Source of the DNA: Hippasteria phrygiana
Taxonomy: Eukaryota; Echinodermata; Asteroidea; Valvatida; Goniasteridae
DNA: 64,000 bases
Assembly: GCA_037893225.1 (NCBI GenBank)
Contig: JAZGUH010000156.1
Location: forward strand, 730,531 to 794,530
Reading direction: 5' to 3'
Position numbers and translations under genes: made by a program. This document shows positions 1 to 10,853 of the stretch, one piece after another. The notes below the pieces were generated by a model. The model was not told the DNA's origin, did not search any database, and saw only the letters and a program-made list of their open reading frames with translations. Positions within the stretch are counted from its first letter, which is position 1, and each line of letters starts with the position of its first letter.

Positions 1-3000
1 TCGAAATAAATAAATTTACGTAACTTACTTTTGTACACATTTAGAATATTCAAATTACAATCATCACTCCGGTCAGTATACATACATCTCGTTTTCCAGA
101 TTATTCCATGTAATTTACCAATGAGCATTAAATATAAATCGTCATCAAGACCTACTCCCAGAGTTCTAGAAAGATCCGACAAACAGAAAGTAGCATCTTT
201 TTTATATTTCTTTATAAGATTTTCAACAAAAAACCAAGCATGGACATGTTTACTACAATTGATAAAAAGATGTTCGATCGTTTCGACATTAGTTTTACAT
301 AGAGGGCAGAGATCGTTATCGGTTATTCCCCATCGTTTAAGTTTGTCTTTAGTAGGAAGAATCCTGTGCTTCAATTGGAACCAAATATCCTTATCATGAA
401 CGTCAAGAAGGTTAGAACAATTTTTGAGCCAAATTTTTTTCCAATCGAGATGATTTACATTAAAGAAAAGATTCCATTTGTTAACGGCACTGGGAGCAAT
501 TAAATTTCTACTAATTAAAAAATTATAAATAATCTTAACATTTGCATTAATTAATTCTATAGTATCTTTATCATTAATGGTAACATTATTCAATGGATGG
601 TTCGGGGGACCTTCTCTGGATTCTTCTATGTAATCTATTTTGACATTTCTGTTTAAACCCGCCATGATCCGGCCCGCAGTTACAGGCAAAATATTACATA
701 AATCGGCAACCTTCTTAAAGGAAAACAGCTGGCCTTCTTGAACAATATCTTTTAAATAAACAATTCCCTGAGGTTTTAAAATTCTTGAATCTAAAACTTT
801 TCCTTGATTACCAGTAATAATTGTGTTATTCCACAGAGGTAAGTTACCTGTTTCATTTATACACGAAAACACGTTATTAATATTGGCACCGGATTTGTTG
901 AAATTAACAATTAATTCTTTATAATAAGGTTGGGCCGTGGGGACAATAGCTTTGGGACAATTAAGAACGTACCAGTCTAGTTTACTACTCCCACTGGCTT
1001 GGGTTATACAATAATCAAAGAAATATTTCCATTTACCGGAACTTTCACGATACTTACGCAAAACATTAATTTTTAAAGCCTGCAATTTACATTTAATGTC
1101 GACAACTCCAGTACCTCCATTATCAAGCGGCCCACATATAGTATTTCTTTTGATTTTATCCGGTTTCCCGTTCCAATAGAAGGACCATTTAAATCTTTCC
1201 ATTTTCGAAATATATTCTTCTGGACAATGAAGGACTGGGCCGAAGTAGGAGAGCCCGGATCCGATAAAACTATTGATGACTATAGATTTCCCTTTTAAGG
1301 TAAGGTTTCTCATTTTCCATCTCTTCAAAATACTCTCCATTTTACTAATTCTAGGTTTCCAATTTATATCCGAATTGTCGTCATTTCCAAAATAAATTCC
1401 GAGTATTTTAAGGTGATCACTTACCCACGAAAACCCCCCCGGTTTATCTTTTCTATCCCTCCATTTGCCCAACCAAAGCCCCTGTGACTTCCCTACATTA
1501 ATTTTAGACCCAGACCCCCCACTGTAAACGGTAAAAATATTGTCTAACACATCAAAATCGCTATCCTCAGTCAAAAAAATGGTTGTGTCATCAGCATGTT
1601 GAACTAATTTCAGAGTCTGATCACTATTAGGAAGAATTATACCTTTAAGATTGCTACTTCTTCTAATGAGACAGGCTAAACCTTCAGCACATATGGTATA
1701 TAGGAGAGGGGATAAGGGACATCCCTGCCTGATTCCCCTAGTCACTCTGAAGGGTTCCGTAATAAAATTATTGACTATAATGCTACTACACGGATTACTA
1801 TATAAAATTTGAACCCACTTAATAATACTTTCAGGAATTCCCATCTTTTTCATAATACCAAACATATAATCCCACTCTATCCTATCAAAAGCTTTTTCTT
1901 GGTCTATACTTAATAGGGCCCCTTGTTCATCTTCATTGTTAATATAATAAATACTATCCCTAATGGTCATTAAATTATCCTGTATATTTCTTCCCGCGAC
2001 TCCACAGGATTGGTCATCACCAATAATATCGGGCATGATTTTCTTTAATCTATTTGTTATTACTTTGGAAATAATTTTGTAATCAACATTCAGAAGGCTA
2101 ATGGGCCTCCAATTCTTTAGGTTATTTCTCTCCCCCCTATTTTTAAAAATTAATCGAATGAGAGCAACATTCATAGAGTTGGGCAAACAATCACTTTTCA
2201 TACATTCATTGACGACTTCCATAAAATCAGTTTTAATGACGGGCCAAAATAGTTGATAAAACTCAACAGTTAAACCATCCAAACCGGGCGATTTTTCTTT
2301 TTTCATTTGATTGAGGGCTAACAAAATTTCGTTTTCATCAAGATCCTTTTCAAGGTCGTCAATAACATCATCATCAAAAAGGGTAAAATTCACATTATCA
2401 AGAACAATATTATATTTACCTTTACATATTCCTTCACTGGTATACAAGTTTTCATAAAAAGAATTCACATACTCGCACATAGAAAGGGAATCTTCATAAT
2501 AGTTACCGACAGTATCAACTAGATTGGTTATCAGGTTCTCGTTATTTCTTTGTTTTTCTACACCTCGAAAAAAATGAGTTGGTTTTTCACCCTCTATTTT
2601 GTTAATATGACATTTCACTCTAGACTTTTCTAGGTCATTGAGCTCATAAGTTTTGATTTTATTTTCAATTTCCGATATAGTATTGGGATCTGAATTGGCA
2701 TCGTTAAGGAGCCTGGTCAGATCTTTTTGAAGTTTATTTGTATGTTTCTTCTCCTTTTGGTATTTTTCGGAACCGAAATTTTTTATGATTTCTTTTAATT
2801 TGCATTTACCATGATCCCACCAATCCAAGGTGTTGTCGTAATTATCTTTTTGGGTTTTCCAAAAAGACCAAAACAGTTTTATACTTTGAGCACATTGATC
2901 ATCCCACAGTAATTGATTGTTACAGATCCATCTACCTGTACCAAAATTAATTTCCCGTTTTTGAAATCTACAGATAACAGCAAAATGATCCGACAATCCT

Positions 3001-3641
3001 AAAGAACTAACACTAGCATCGGAAAGAAGGCAATAGAGAGAACGTGATGTAAAAATATAGTCTATCCTACTACTCCTTTTGAGAACCCTATGGTAAAAGG
3101 TATATCCCAAATCATCCGGGTAAAGATTCCTATAAATATCAATTAGGTCATGATTTGAAATTATATTTTTCAATTCAGAAACACTTTTATCGGCTTTGTT
3201 ATTTAAATCAAGTTGACAATTAAAATCACCTGCTATAACCCAATTATCCCCTTCGTAAAGATATATATTTAGAATTTGAAAGAAGGTTTTTCTACTGAGT
3301 ATCTGATTAGGGGCATAGACGTTCAAGATACTAAAGGTGATTCCTTTCAATAATATGTTACAAGTGATTAGTCTACCCTCTTCATCTGTATCAAAATGAT
3401 CTAATTTAATCCCTGATTTGCGTGATGCCAGAATAGCCACTCCCCTAGAATTACTTTCCCCGTGACTAAAGGCCATTTCCCCTCCCCATTGTTTAGTCCA
3501 AAAATCTTCATCCTTGATAGTGCTATGGGTTTCCTGAAGACAAATAATATCGTATTTTTCCCTGTTTAGATGATTAAATAAAATTTCCCTTTTTTGGTGA
3601 TTACGGAGCCCGTTAACATTAAGAGTGGCTATTCTGAGCAT
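1..3641 (-). CDS. LINE ORF2: AP endonuclease plus reverse transcriptase (incomplete at window edge)
   Basis: This is the replication protein of an L1/Tx1-like non-LTR retrotransposon. It nicks target DNA and copies the element RNA at the nick. From the ATG at 3641 the frame is open for 1213 codons to position 1, where the window cuts it; the last visible codons are still in frame. The N-terminal 230 residues are an AP-type endonuclease, with LNVNGL near residue 8, the catalytic Glu in CLQETHS and SDHFAV near residue 218. The reverse transcriptase follows, with IRQGCPLSPLLY near residue 637 and the catalytic box HADD at 682-685, where His replaces the usual Tyr or Phe. A zinc-binding CPLC...H...C module (zf-RVT type) lies near residue 1110. 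The start is 45 nt after the ORF1 stop, the usual bicistronic layout. With no stop or frameshift seen, the copy looks young and possibly active. Confidence 0.9.
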   Translation of the reverse strand, partial: MLRIATLNVNGLRNHQKREILFNHLNREKYDIICLQETHSTIKDEDFWTKQWGGEMAFSHGESNSRGVAILASRKSGIKLDHFDTDEEGRLITCNILLKGITFSILNVYAPNQILSRKTFFQILNIYLYEGDNWVIAGDFNCQLDLNNKADKSVSELKNIISNHDLIDIYRNLYPDDLGYTFYHRVLKRSSRIDYIFTSRSLYCLLSDASVSSLGLSDHFAVICRFQKREINFGTGRWICNNQLLWDDQCAQSIKLFWSFWKTQKDNYDNTLDWWDHGKCKLKEIIKNFGSEKYQKEKKHTNKLQKDLTRLLNDANSDPNTISEIENKIKTYELNDLEKSRVKCHINKIEGEKPTHFFRGVEKQRNNENLITNLVDTVGNYYEDSLSMCEYVNSFYENLYTSEGICKGKYNIVLDNVNFTLFDDDVIDDLEKDLDENEILLALNQMKKEKSPGLDGLTVEFYQLFWPVIKTDFMEVVNECMKSDCLPNSMNVALIRLIFKNRGERNNLKNWRPISLLNVDYKIISKVITNRLKKIMPDIIGDDQSCGVAGRNIQDNLMTIRDSIYYINNEDEQGALLSIDQEKAFDRIEWDYMFGIMKKMGIPESIIKWVQILYSNPCSSIIVNNFITEPFRVTRGIRQGCPLSPLLYTICAEGLACLIRRSSNLKGIILPNSDQTLKLVQHADDTTIFLTEDSDFDVLDNIFTVYSGGSGSKINVGKSQGLWLGKWRDRKDKPGGFSWVSDHLKILGIYFGNDDNSDINWKPRISKMESILKRWKMRNLTLKGKSIVINSFIGSGLSYFGPVLHCPEEYISKMERFKWSFYWNGKPDKIKRNTICGPLDNGGTGVVDIKCKLQALKINVLRKYRESSGKWKYFFDYCITQASGSSKLDWYVLNCPKAIVPTAQPYYKELIVNFNKSGANINNVFSCINETGNLPLWNNTIITGNQGKVLDSRILKPQGIVYLKDIVQEGQLFSFKKVADLCNILPVTAGRIMAGLNRNVKIDYIEESREGPPNHPLNNVTINDKDTIELINANVKIIYNFLISRNLIAPSAVNKWNLFFNVNHLDWKKIWLKNCSNLLDVHDKDIWFQLKHRILPTKDKLKRWGITDNDLCPLCKTNVETIEHLFINCSKHVHAWFFVENLIKKYKKDATFCLSDLSRTLGVGLDDDLYLMLIGKLHGIIWKTRCMYTDRSDDCNLNILNVYKSKLRKFIYF

Positions 3642-3686
3642 CACGCAAATCAGAAGAACATAAATCATAAATCAAAAAAAGTAAGC

Positions 3687-5045
3687 TTACGTAGCTTTTC
3701 CCCGTCCTCTGCCCCGCTGACTCGGCTGGCCGGATGAATTGGGCGGTGCGTCTTCTTCCGATCTACGCGCCCAGGACGTTCGCTTCTTTCGGACACGTTG
3801 AACCCCTCCCTTCACGTATGTCACGTACTCTTCTCCCTGATCTTGTGTTGACTCCTTCTGGCTTTCTTTTGACTCCCCCTCCTGGTCTGATCTTTCTTCC
3901 TTCCCCATTGCTACGGCTTTGGGCTCGCTGCCTTCTCCTTTATCTTCTTCTGTTATCTTCCGCTTTCTGGTATCTGCTCTGGCGACACTCTCGTCCCAAA
4001 AGCCACGGAGCTTGCGTTGGTATCTCGGTGGTGGCGTCTGTATGACCTGGCTGAAGGTCTTTTTGCGGTCTTTCGGGCTGTCTGGTGTGCTGCTCCCCTC
4101 CTCTCGGTTGTCGGTCACCTCGTCTTGCTGATCTTGTTCCTGTTCTGGTCCAGCTGTGGCTGGAGCTTCCGTCACGGTTCGGTTGACCTCGGCATTGGTT
4201 TCTTCGTCCATTTCTGTTTGGATATCATCACCTGCTTGCTCTTCCATGTCGTCTTCACTCTCATTGGTAGGCTCTTTTTCCTGCTCGTAGTCGGGTTTGG
4301 GAATTACCAGAATCGGGGTGTGGTTATCTGCGTTGTCGTCCTCTTCTTCATTGGTGTCAGTGTCGGTGTCGGTGCCCTCGTTCTCATCTACATGCTTGTC
4401 GTGCACAGACGCCCGGTGGTTATAACTTCCACATATGAAACATCTCCCCCGCATCTGGCAGTCCCGTGCGAAGTGGCCCGGCTTACTACAAATCTTGCAG
4501 GTCTTTTCTTGGCCTCTGTACCTTACTGGCAAGGTGAATCCGCCTACTCGAACGTAGCTGGGTATGGGTTTCTGTAGATTTCGGATCAATAGGCTGCGGA
4601 CTCCCGTCTCGATAGATTTTTCGAAGTCGTGGGTCTGTCGTCTGATATTGCCCACTGTTCCAAACTGCATGAGAGCATTGCAGACGACTTCGTCGGACAT
4701 TTCATATGGGGCCTTGACGTATGCTACCACCGAATTCTGTAGACTGACTCTCTCACATTGGATGAGCAACTTATGCAGAATCATTCCCTGTAGTGCGATT
4801 CTCTCGCTATCTTTGCTGTTGTTGAAAGACACATTAAACCACCCGTTGTCAAGTGAAGCTATACATTTTGTTGACGCCGCGGTGCCCAACTCTTTGTTTA
4901 TGGCACAAAAGACCTCGTTGGCTGTCACGTCTTGGAGGTGACTGACATTAAATCTTATTGTGTTAGGGCGCTTAAGCATGGGTCGCTGTGGTTGACGGTA
5001 GGACGACCCCATGGCTCTCAAGATGGCTGCCCCTAATATGGACAA
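3687..5045 (-). CDS. LINE ORF1: CCHC zinc-knuckle RNA-binding protein (452 aa)
   Basis: This is the gag-like ORF1 protein of the same LINE and would coat the element RNA. Residues 28-180 form an RNA-binding-like region. A canonical zinc knuckle follows (C183-x2-C-x4-H-x4-C196, CKICSKPGHFARDC), then a second, irregular cysteine/histidine cluster at 202-215. Residues 220-330 are strongly acidic (Asp/Glu/Thr rich), and the tail is basic with Arg-Gly repeats. This order resembles ORF1 of Tx1-type elements and animal ZCCHC3-like relatives, which is family knowledge applied by eye. The frame is intact. It is the first cistron, with ORF2 starting 45 nt after its stop. Long plus-strand frames over 3734-4941 are antisense shadows. 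Confidence 0.85.
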   Translation of the reverse strand: MSILGAAILRAMGSSYRQPQRPMLKRPNTIRFNVSHLQDVTANEVFCAINKELGTAASTKCIASLDNGWFNVSFNNSKDSERIALQGMILHKLLIQCERVSLQNSVVAYVKAPYEMSDEVVCNALMQFGTVGNIRRQTHDFEKSIETGVRSLLIRNLQKPIPSYVRVGGFTLPVRYRGQEKTCKICSKPGHFARDCQMRGRCFICGSYNHRASVHDKHVDENEGTDTDTDTNEEEDDNADNHTPILVIPKPDYEQEKEPTNESEDDMEEQAGDDIQTEMDEETNAEVNRTVTEAPATAGPEQEQDQQDEVTDNREEGSSTPDSPKDRKKTFSQVIQTPPPRYQRKLRGFWDESVARADTRKRKITEEDKGEGSEPKAVAMGKEERSDQEGESKESQKESTQDQGEEYVTYVKGGVQRVRKKRTSWARRSEEDAPPNSSGQPSQRGRGRGKAT

Positions 5046-5229
5046 CGGCCTCGAAAATCAAAAGACGGAGAAGGCCAAAAAGGCCGATACTCTCGACAAG
5101 ATATCTCCCTATTGAGCTTTAGATGTAGATACTCACATAGGAAGAAACTCAGATACCATTCAAGCACAAAAGGGCAACAAATCACTAGAAAGGTAGAACT
5201 TTTCAGGAGCGCGATGTTGAACACGTCTT
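5046..5229 (-). other. LINE 5' untranslated region up to the satellite boundary
   Basis: This unique sequence lies between the ORF1 start and the first satellite unit. It is the likely 5' UTR of the LINE, as no other repeat is visible in it. The switch to satellite sequence is abrupt near 5230, so the LINE either inserted at the edge of the array or uses array units as its upstream region. Confidence 0.55.
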
Positions 5230-5260
5230 GCGGTGCCCGCATGTACTCCAGAGGTGCCCG

Positions 5261-5267
5261 TTTTATA
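5261..5267 (-). promoter_or_regulatory. TATA-like box in the satellite unit nearest the LINE
   Basis: The minus strand reads ATTATAAAACGGGC here. A start about 30 nt downstream would fall near 5236, almost exactly at the inferred 5' end of the LINE at 5229. The same TATAAAA recurs in most units of the array in the same orientation. A promoter role is inference only. Confidence 0.3.
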
Positions 5268-8200
5268 ATTTTTTTTTTCACTTGATGTACCCAACCGGTG
5301 CCCGACTTTACTGCAGAGGTGCTCGTTCTATAATTATTGTTTTCACTAAATCTACCAAACCGGTGCCCGGCTTTACTCCAGAGGTGCCCGTTTTATATTT
5401 TATGTTTACTTCATGTACCCAACCGGTGCCCGCCTCTACCCCAGAGGTGCCGGTTTTATAATGTTTTTTTTCACTTTGTGTACCCAACCGGTGCCCGTCT
5501 GTACTCCAGAGGTGCCCGTTTTATATTTTTTTACTTTATGTACCCAACCGGTGCCCGCCTCTACCCCAGGGGTGCCCGTTTTATAATGTTTTTTCACTTG
5601 ATGTACCCAACCGGTGCCCGACTTTACTGCAGAGGTGCCCGTTCTATAATTATTGTTTTCACTAAATCTACCAAACCGGTGCCCGGCTTTACTCCAGAGG
5701 TGCCCGTTTTATATATTTTTTTTTTTTACTAAATCTACCCAACCGGTGCCCGCCTCTACCCCAGAGGTGCCCGTTTTATAATGCTTTTTCACTTGATGTA
5801 CCCAACCGGTGCCCGACTTTACTGCAGAGGTGCCCGTTCTATAATTATTGTTTTCACTAAATCTACCCAACCGGTGCCCGGCTTTACTCCAGAGGTGCCC
5901 GTTCTATAATTTTTTTTTTTTACTAAATCTACCCAACCGGTGCCCGCCTGTACTCCAGAGGTGCCCGTTTTATTTATTTTTTTTAAAATTATGTACCCAA
6001 CCGGTGCCCGCCTCTACCCCAGAGGTGCCCGTTTTATAATGTTTTTTCACTTGATGTACCCAACCGGTGCCCGACTTTACTCCATAGGTGCCCGTTTTAT
6101 TTATTGTTTTACTTCATGTACGCAACCGGTACCCGCCTCTACCCCAGGGGTGCCCGTTTTATAATTGTTTTTCTTCACTTGATGTACCCAACCGGTGCCC
6201 GACTTTACTGCAGAGGCGCCCGTTCTATAATTATTGTTTTCACTAAATCTACCAAACTGGTGCCCGGCTTTACTCCAGAGGTGCCCGTTTTATAATATTT
6301 TTGTTTTACTAAATCTACCCAACCGGTGCCCGCTTGTACTCCAGAGGTGCCCGTTTTATATATTTGTTCTATTTGATGTACCCAACCGGTGCCCGCCTGT
6401 ACTCCAGAGGTGCCCGTTTTATATTTTTTGTTTACTTCATGTACCCAACCGGTGCCCGCCTCTACCCCAGAGGTGCCCGTTTTATAATTTTTTTTTCACT
6501 TTATGTACCCAACTGGTGCCCGCCTCTACCCCAGAGGTGCCCGTTCTATAATTGTTTTGTTTCACTTGAGGTACCAAACCGGTGCCCGCCTGTACTCCAG
6601 AGGTGCCCGTTTTATATATTTGTTTTACTTTATGTACCCAACCGGTGCCCGCCTCTACCCAAAAGGTGCCCGTTTTATATTTTTGTTTTAAGTTGATGTA
6701 CCCAACCGGTGCCCGTTTGTACTCTAGAGGTGCCCGTTTTATATATTTGTTTTATTTGATGTACCGAACCGGTGCCCGCCTGTACTCCAGAGGTGCCCGT
6801 TTTATAATTTATTTTTTCACTTTGTGTACCCAACCGGTGCCCGTCTGTACTCCAGAGGTGCCCGTTTTATATTTTGTTTACTTTATGTACCCAACCGGTG
6901 CCCGCCTCTACCCCATAGGTGCCCGTTTTATAATTTATTTTTTCACTTTGTGTACCCAACCGGTGCCCGTCTGTACTCCAGAGGTGCCCGTTTTATATTT
7001 TTTTTACTTTATGTACCCAACCGGTGCCCGCCTCTACCCCATAGGTGCCCGTTTTATAATGTTTTTTCACTTGATGTACCCAACCGGTGCCCGACTTTAC
7101 TCCAGAGGTGCCCGTTCTATAATTATTTTTTTTTCACTAAATCTACCAAACCTGTGCCCGCCTGTACTCCAGAGGTGCCCGTTTTATATATATTGTTTTA
7201 CTTTATGTACCCAACCGGTGCCCGCCTCTACCCCAGGGGTGCCCGTTTTATAATTTTTTTTTTCACTTGATGTACCCAACCGGTGCCCGACTTTACTGCA
7301 GAGGTGCTCGTTCTATAATTATTGTTTTCACTAAATCTACCAAACCGGTGCCCGGCTTTACTCCAGAGGTGCCCGTTTTATATTTTATGTTTACTTCATG
7401 TACCCAACCGGTGCCCGCCTCTACCCCAGAGGTGCCGGTTTTATAATGTTTTTTTTCACTTTGTGTACCCAACCGGTGCCCGTCTGTACTCCAGAGGTGC
7501 CCGTTTTATATTTTTTTACTTTATGTACCCAACCGGTGCCCGCCTCTACCCCAGGGGTGCCCGTTTTATAATGTTTTTTCACTTGATGTACCCAACCGGT
7601 GCCCGACTTTACTGCAGAGGTGCCCGTTCTATAATTATTGTTTTCACTAAATCTACCAAACCGGTGCCCGGCTTTACTCCAGAGGTGCCCGTTTTATATA
7701 TTTTTTTTTTTTACTAAATCTACCCAACCGGTGCCCGCCTCTACCCCAGAGGTGCCCGTTTTATAATGCTTTTTCACTTGATGTACCCAACCGGTGCCCG
7801 ACTTTACTGCAGAGGTGCCCGTTCTATAATTATTGTTTTCACTAAATCTACCCAACCGGTGCCCGGCTTTACTCCAGAGGTGCCCGTTCTATAATTTTTT
7901 TTTTTACTAAATCTACCCAACCGGTGCCCGCCTGTACTCCAGAGGTGCCCGTTTTATTTATTTTTTTTAAAATTATGTACCCAACCGGTGCCCGCCTCTA
8001 CCCCAGAGGTGCCCGTTTTATAATGTGTTTTCACTTGATGTACCCAACCGGTGCCCGACTTTACTCCATAGGTGCCCGTTTTATTTATTGTTTTACTTCA
8101 TGTACGCAACCGGTACCCGCCTCTACCCCAGGGGTGCCCGTTTTATAATTGTTTTTCTTCACTTGATGTACCCAACCGGTGCCCGACTTTACTGCAGAGG

Positions 8201-9054
8201 CGCCCGTTCTATAATTATTATTTTCACTAAATCTACCAAACTGGTGCCCGGCTTTACTCCAGAGGTGCCCGTTTTATAATATTTTTGTTTTACTAAATCT
8301 ACCCAACCGGTGCCCGCTTGTACTCCAGAGGTGCCCGTTTTATATATTTGTTCTATTTGATGTACCCAACCGGTGCCCGCCTGTACTCCAGAGGTGCCCG
8401 TTTTATATTTTTTGTTTACTTCATGTACCCAACCGGTGCCCGCCTCTACCCCAGAGGTGCCCGTTTTATAATGTTTTTTACATTATGTACCCAACTGGTG
8501 CCCGCCTCTACCCCAGAGGTGCCCGTTCTATAATTGTTTTGTTTCACTTGAGGTACCAAACCGGTGCCCGCCTGTACTCCAGAGGTGCCCGTTTTATATA
8601 TTTGTTTTACTTTATGTACCCAACCGGTGCCCGCCTCTACCCAAAAGGTGCCCGTTTTATATTTTTGTTTTCAGTTGATGTACCCAACCGGTGCCCGTTT
8701 GTACTCTAGAGGTGCCCGTTGTATATATTTGTTCTATTTGATGTACCCAACCGGTGCCCGCCTGTACTCCAGAGGTGCCCGTTTTATATTTTATGTTTAC
8801 TTCATGTACCCAACCGGTGCCCGCCTCTACCCCAGAGGTGCCCGTTTTATAATGTTTTTTTTCACTTTGTGTACCCAACCGGTGCCCGTCTGTACTCCAG
8901 AGGTGCCCGTTTTATATTTTTTTACTTTATGTACCCAACCGGTGCCCGCCTCTACCCCAGGGGTGCCCGTTTTATAATATTTTTTCACTTGATGTACCCA
9001 ACCGGTGCCCGACTTTACTGCAGAGGTGCCCGTTCTATAATTATTGTTTTCACT

Positions 9055-10853
9055 AAATCTACCAAACCGGTGCCCGGCTTTACTCCAGAGGTGCCCGTTT
9101 TATATATTTTTTTTTTTTACTAAATCTACCCAACCGGTGCCCGCCTCTACCCCAGAGGTGCCCGTTTTATAATGCTTTTTCACTTGATGTACCCAACCGG
9201 TGCCCGACTTTACTGCAGAGGTGCCCGTTCTATAATTATTGTTTTCACTAAATCTACCCAACCGGTGCCCGGCTTTACTCCAGAGGTGCCCGTTCTATAA
9301 TTTTTTTTTTTACTAAATCTACCCAACCGGTGCCCGCCTGTACTCCAGAGGTGCCCGTTTTATTTATTTTTTTTAAAATTATGTACCCAACCGGTGCCCG
9401 CCTCTACCCCAGAGGTGCCCGTTTTATAATGTTTTTTCACTTGATGTACCCAACCGGTGCCCGACTTTACTCCATAGGTGCCCGTTTTATTTATTGTTTT
9501 ACTTCATGTACGCAACCGGTACCCGCCTCTACCCCAGTGGTGCCCGTTTTATAATTGTTTTTCTTCACTTGATGTACCCAACCGGTGCCCGACTTTACTG
9601 CAGAGGCGCCTGTTCTATAATTATTGTTTTCACTAAATCTACCAAACTGGTGCCCGGCTTTACTCCAGAGGTGCCCGTTTTATAATATTTTTGTTTTACT
9701 AAATCTACCCAACCGGTGCCCGCTTGTACTCCAGAGGTGCCCGTTTTATATATTTGTTCTATTTGATGTACCCAACCGGTGCCCGCCTCTACCCAAAAGG
9801 TGCCCGTTTTATATTTTTTTTTGTTTTACTAAATCTACCCAACCGGTGCCCGCCTCTACCCCAGAGGTGCCCGTTTTATAATGCTTTTTCACTTGATGTA
9901 CCCAACCGGTGCCCGACTTTACTGCAGAGGTGCCCGTTCTATAATTATTGTTTTCACTAAATCTACCCAACCGGTGCCCGGCTTTACTCCAGAGGTGCCC
10001 GTTCTATAATTTTTTTTTTTACTAAATCTACCCAACCGGTGCCCGCCTGTACTCCAGAGGTGCCCGTTTTATTTATTTTTTTTAAAATTATGTACCCAAC
10101 CGGTGTCCGCCTCTACCCCAGAGGTGCCCGTTTTATAATGTTTTTTCACTTGATGTACCCAACCGGTGCCCGACTTTACTCCAGAGGTGCCCGTTCTATA
10201 ATTATTGTTTTCACTAAATCTACCCAACCGGTGCCCGGCTTTACTCCAGAGGTGCCCGTTTTATAATTTTTGTTTTACTAAATGTACCCAACCGGTGCCC
10301 GCTTGTACTCCAGAGGTGCCCGTTTAATATATTTGTTTTAAATTATGTACCCAACCGGTGCCCGCCTCTACCCCAGAGGTGCCCGTTTTATAATTTTTTT
10401 TCACTTTATGTACCCAACTGGTGCCCGCCTCTACCCCAGAGGTGCCCGTTCTATAATTGTTTTGTTTCACTTGAGGTACCAAACCGGTGCCCGCCTGTAC
10501 TCCAGAGGTGCCCGTTTATATATTTGTTTTACTTTATGTACCCAACCGGTGCCCGCCTCTACCCAAAAGGTGCCCGTTTTATATTTTTGTTTTAAGTTGA
10601 TGTACCCAACCGGTGCCCGTTTGTACTCTAGAGGTGCCCGTTTTATATATTTGTATTATTTGATGTACCCAACCGGTGCCCGCCTGTACTCCAGAGGTGC
10701 CCGTTTTATTTATTGTTTTACTTCATGTACGCAACCGGTACCCGCCTCTACCCCAGGGGTGCCCGTTTTATAATTGTTTTTCTTCACTTGATGTACCCAA
10801 CCGGTGCCCGACTTTACTGCAGAGGCGCCCGTTCTATAATTATTGTTTTCACT
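9055..10853. repeat. Higher-order satellite block, first copy (1799 bp)
   Basis: This block of satellite units is repeated immediately downstream with a constant offset of 1799 bp. Private variants are shared, for example GAGGCGCCTGTTCTAT at about 9603 and 11402, and CCCCAGTGGTG at about 9533 and 11332. The two copies look identical by eye, implying a recent tandem duplication. Confidence 0.85.

Noticed and set aside
31..399. A plus-strand frame of 122 codons at the left edge.
   Set aside because: It is antisense to the zinc-binding C-terminal part of LINE ORF2, which is intact on the other strand.
3734..4941. Plus-strand open frames opposite LINE ORF1.
   Set aside because: They are antisense shadows of a clear gag-like ORF with zinc-knuckle motifs.
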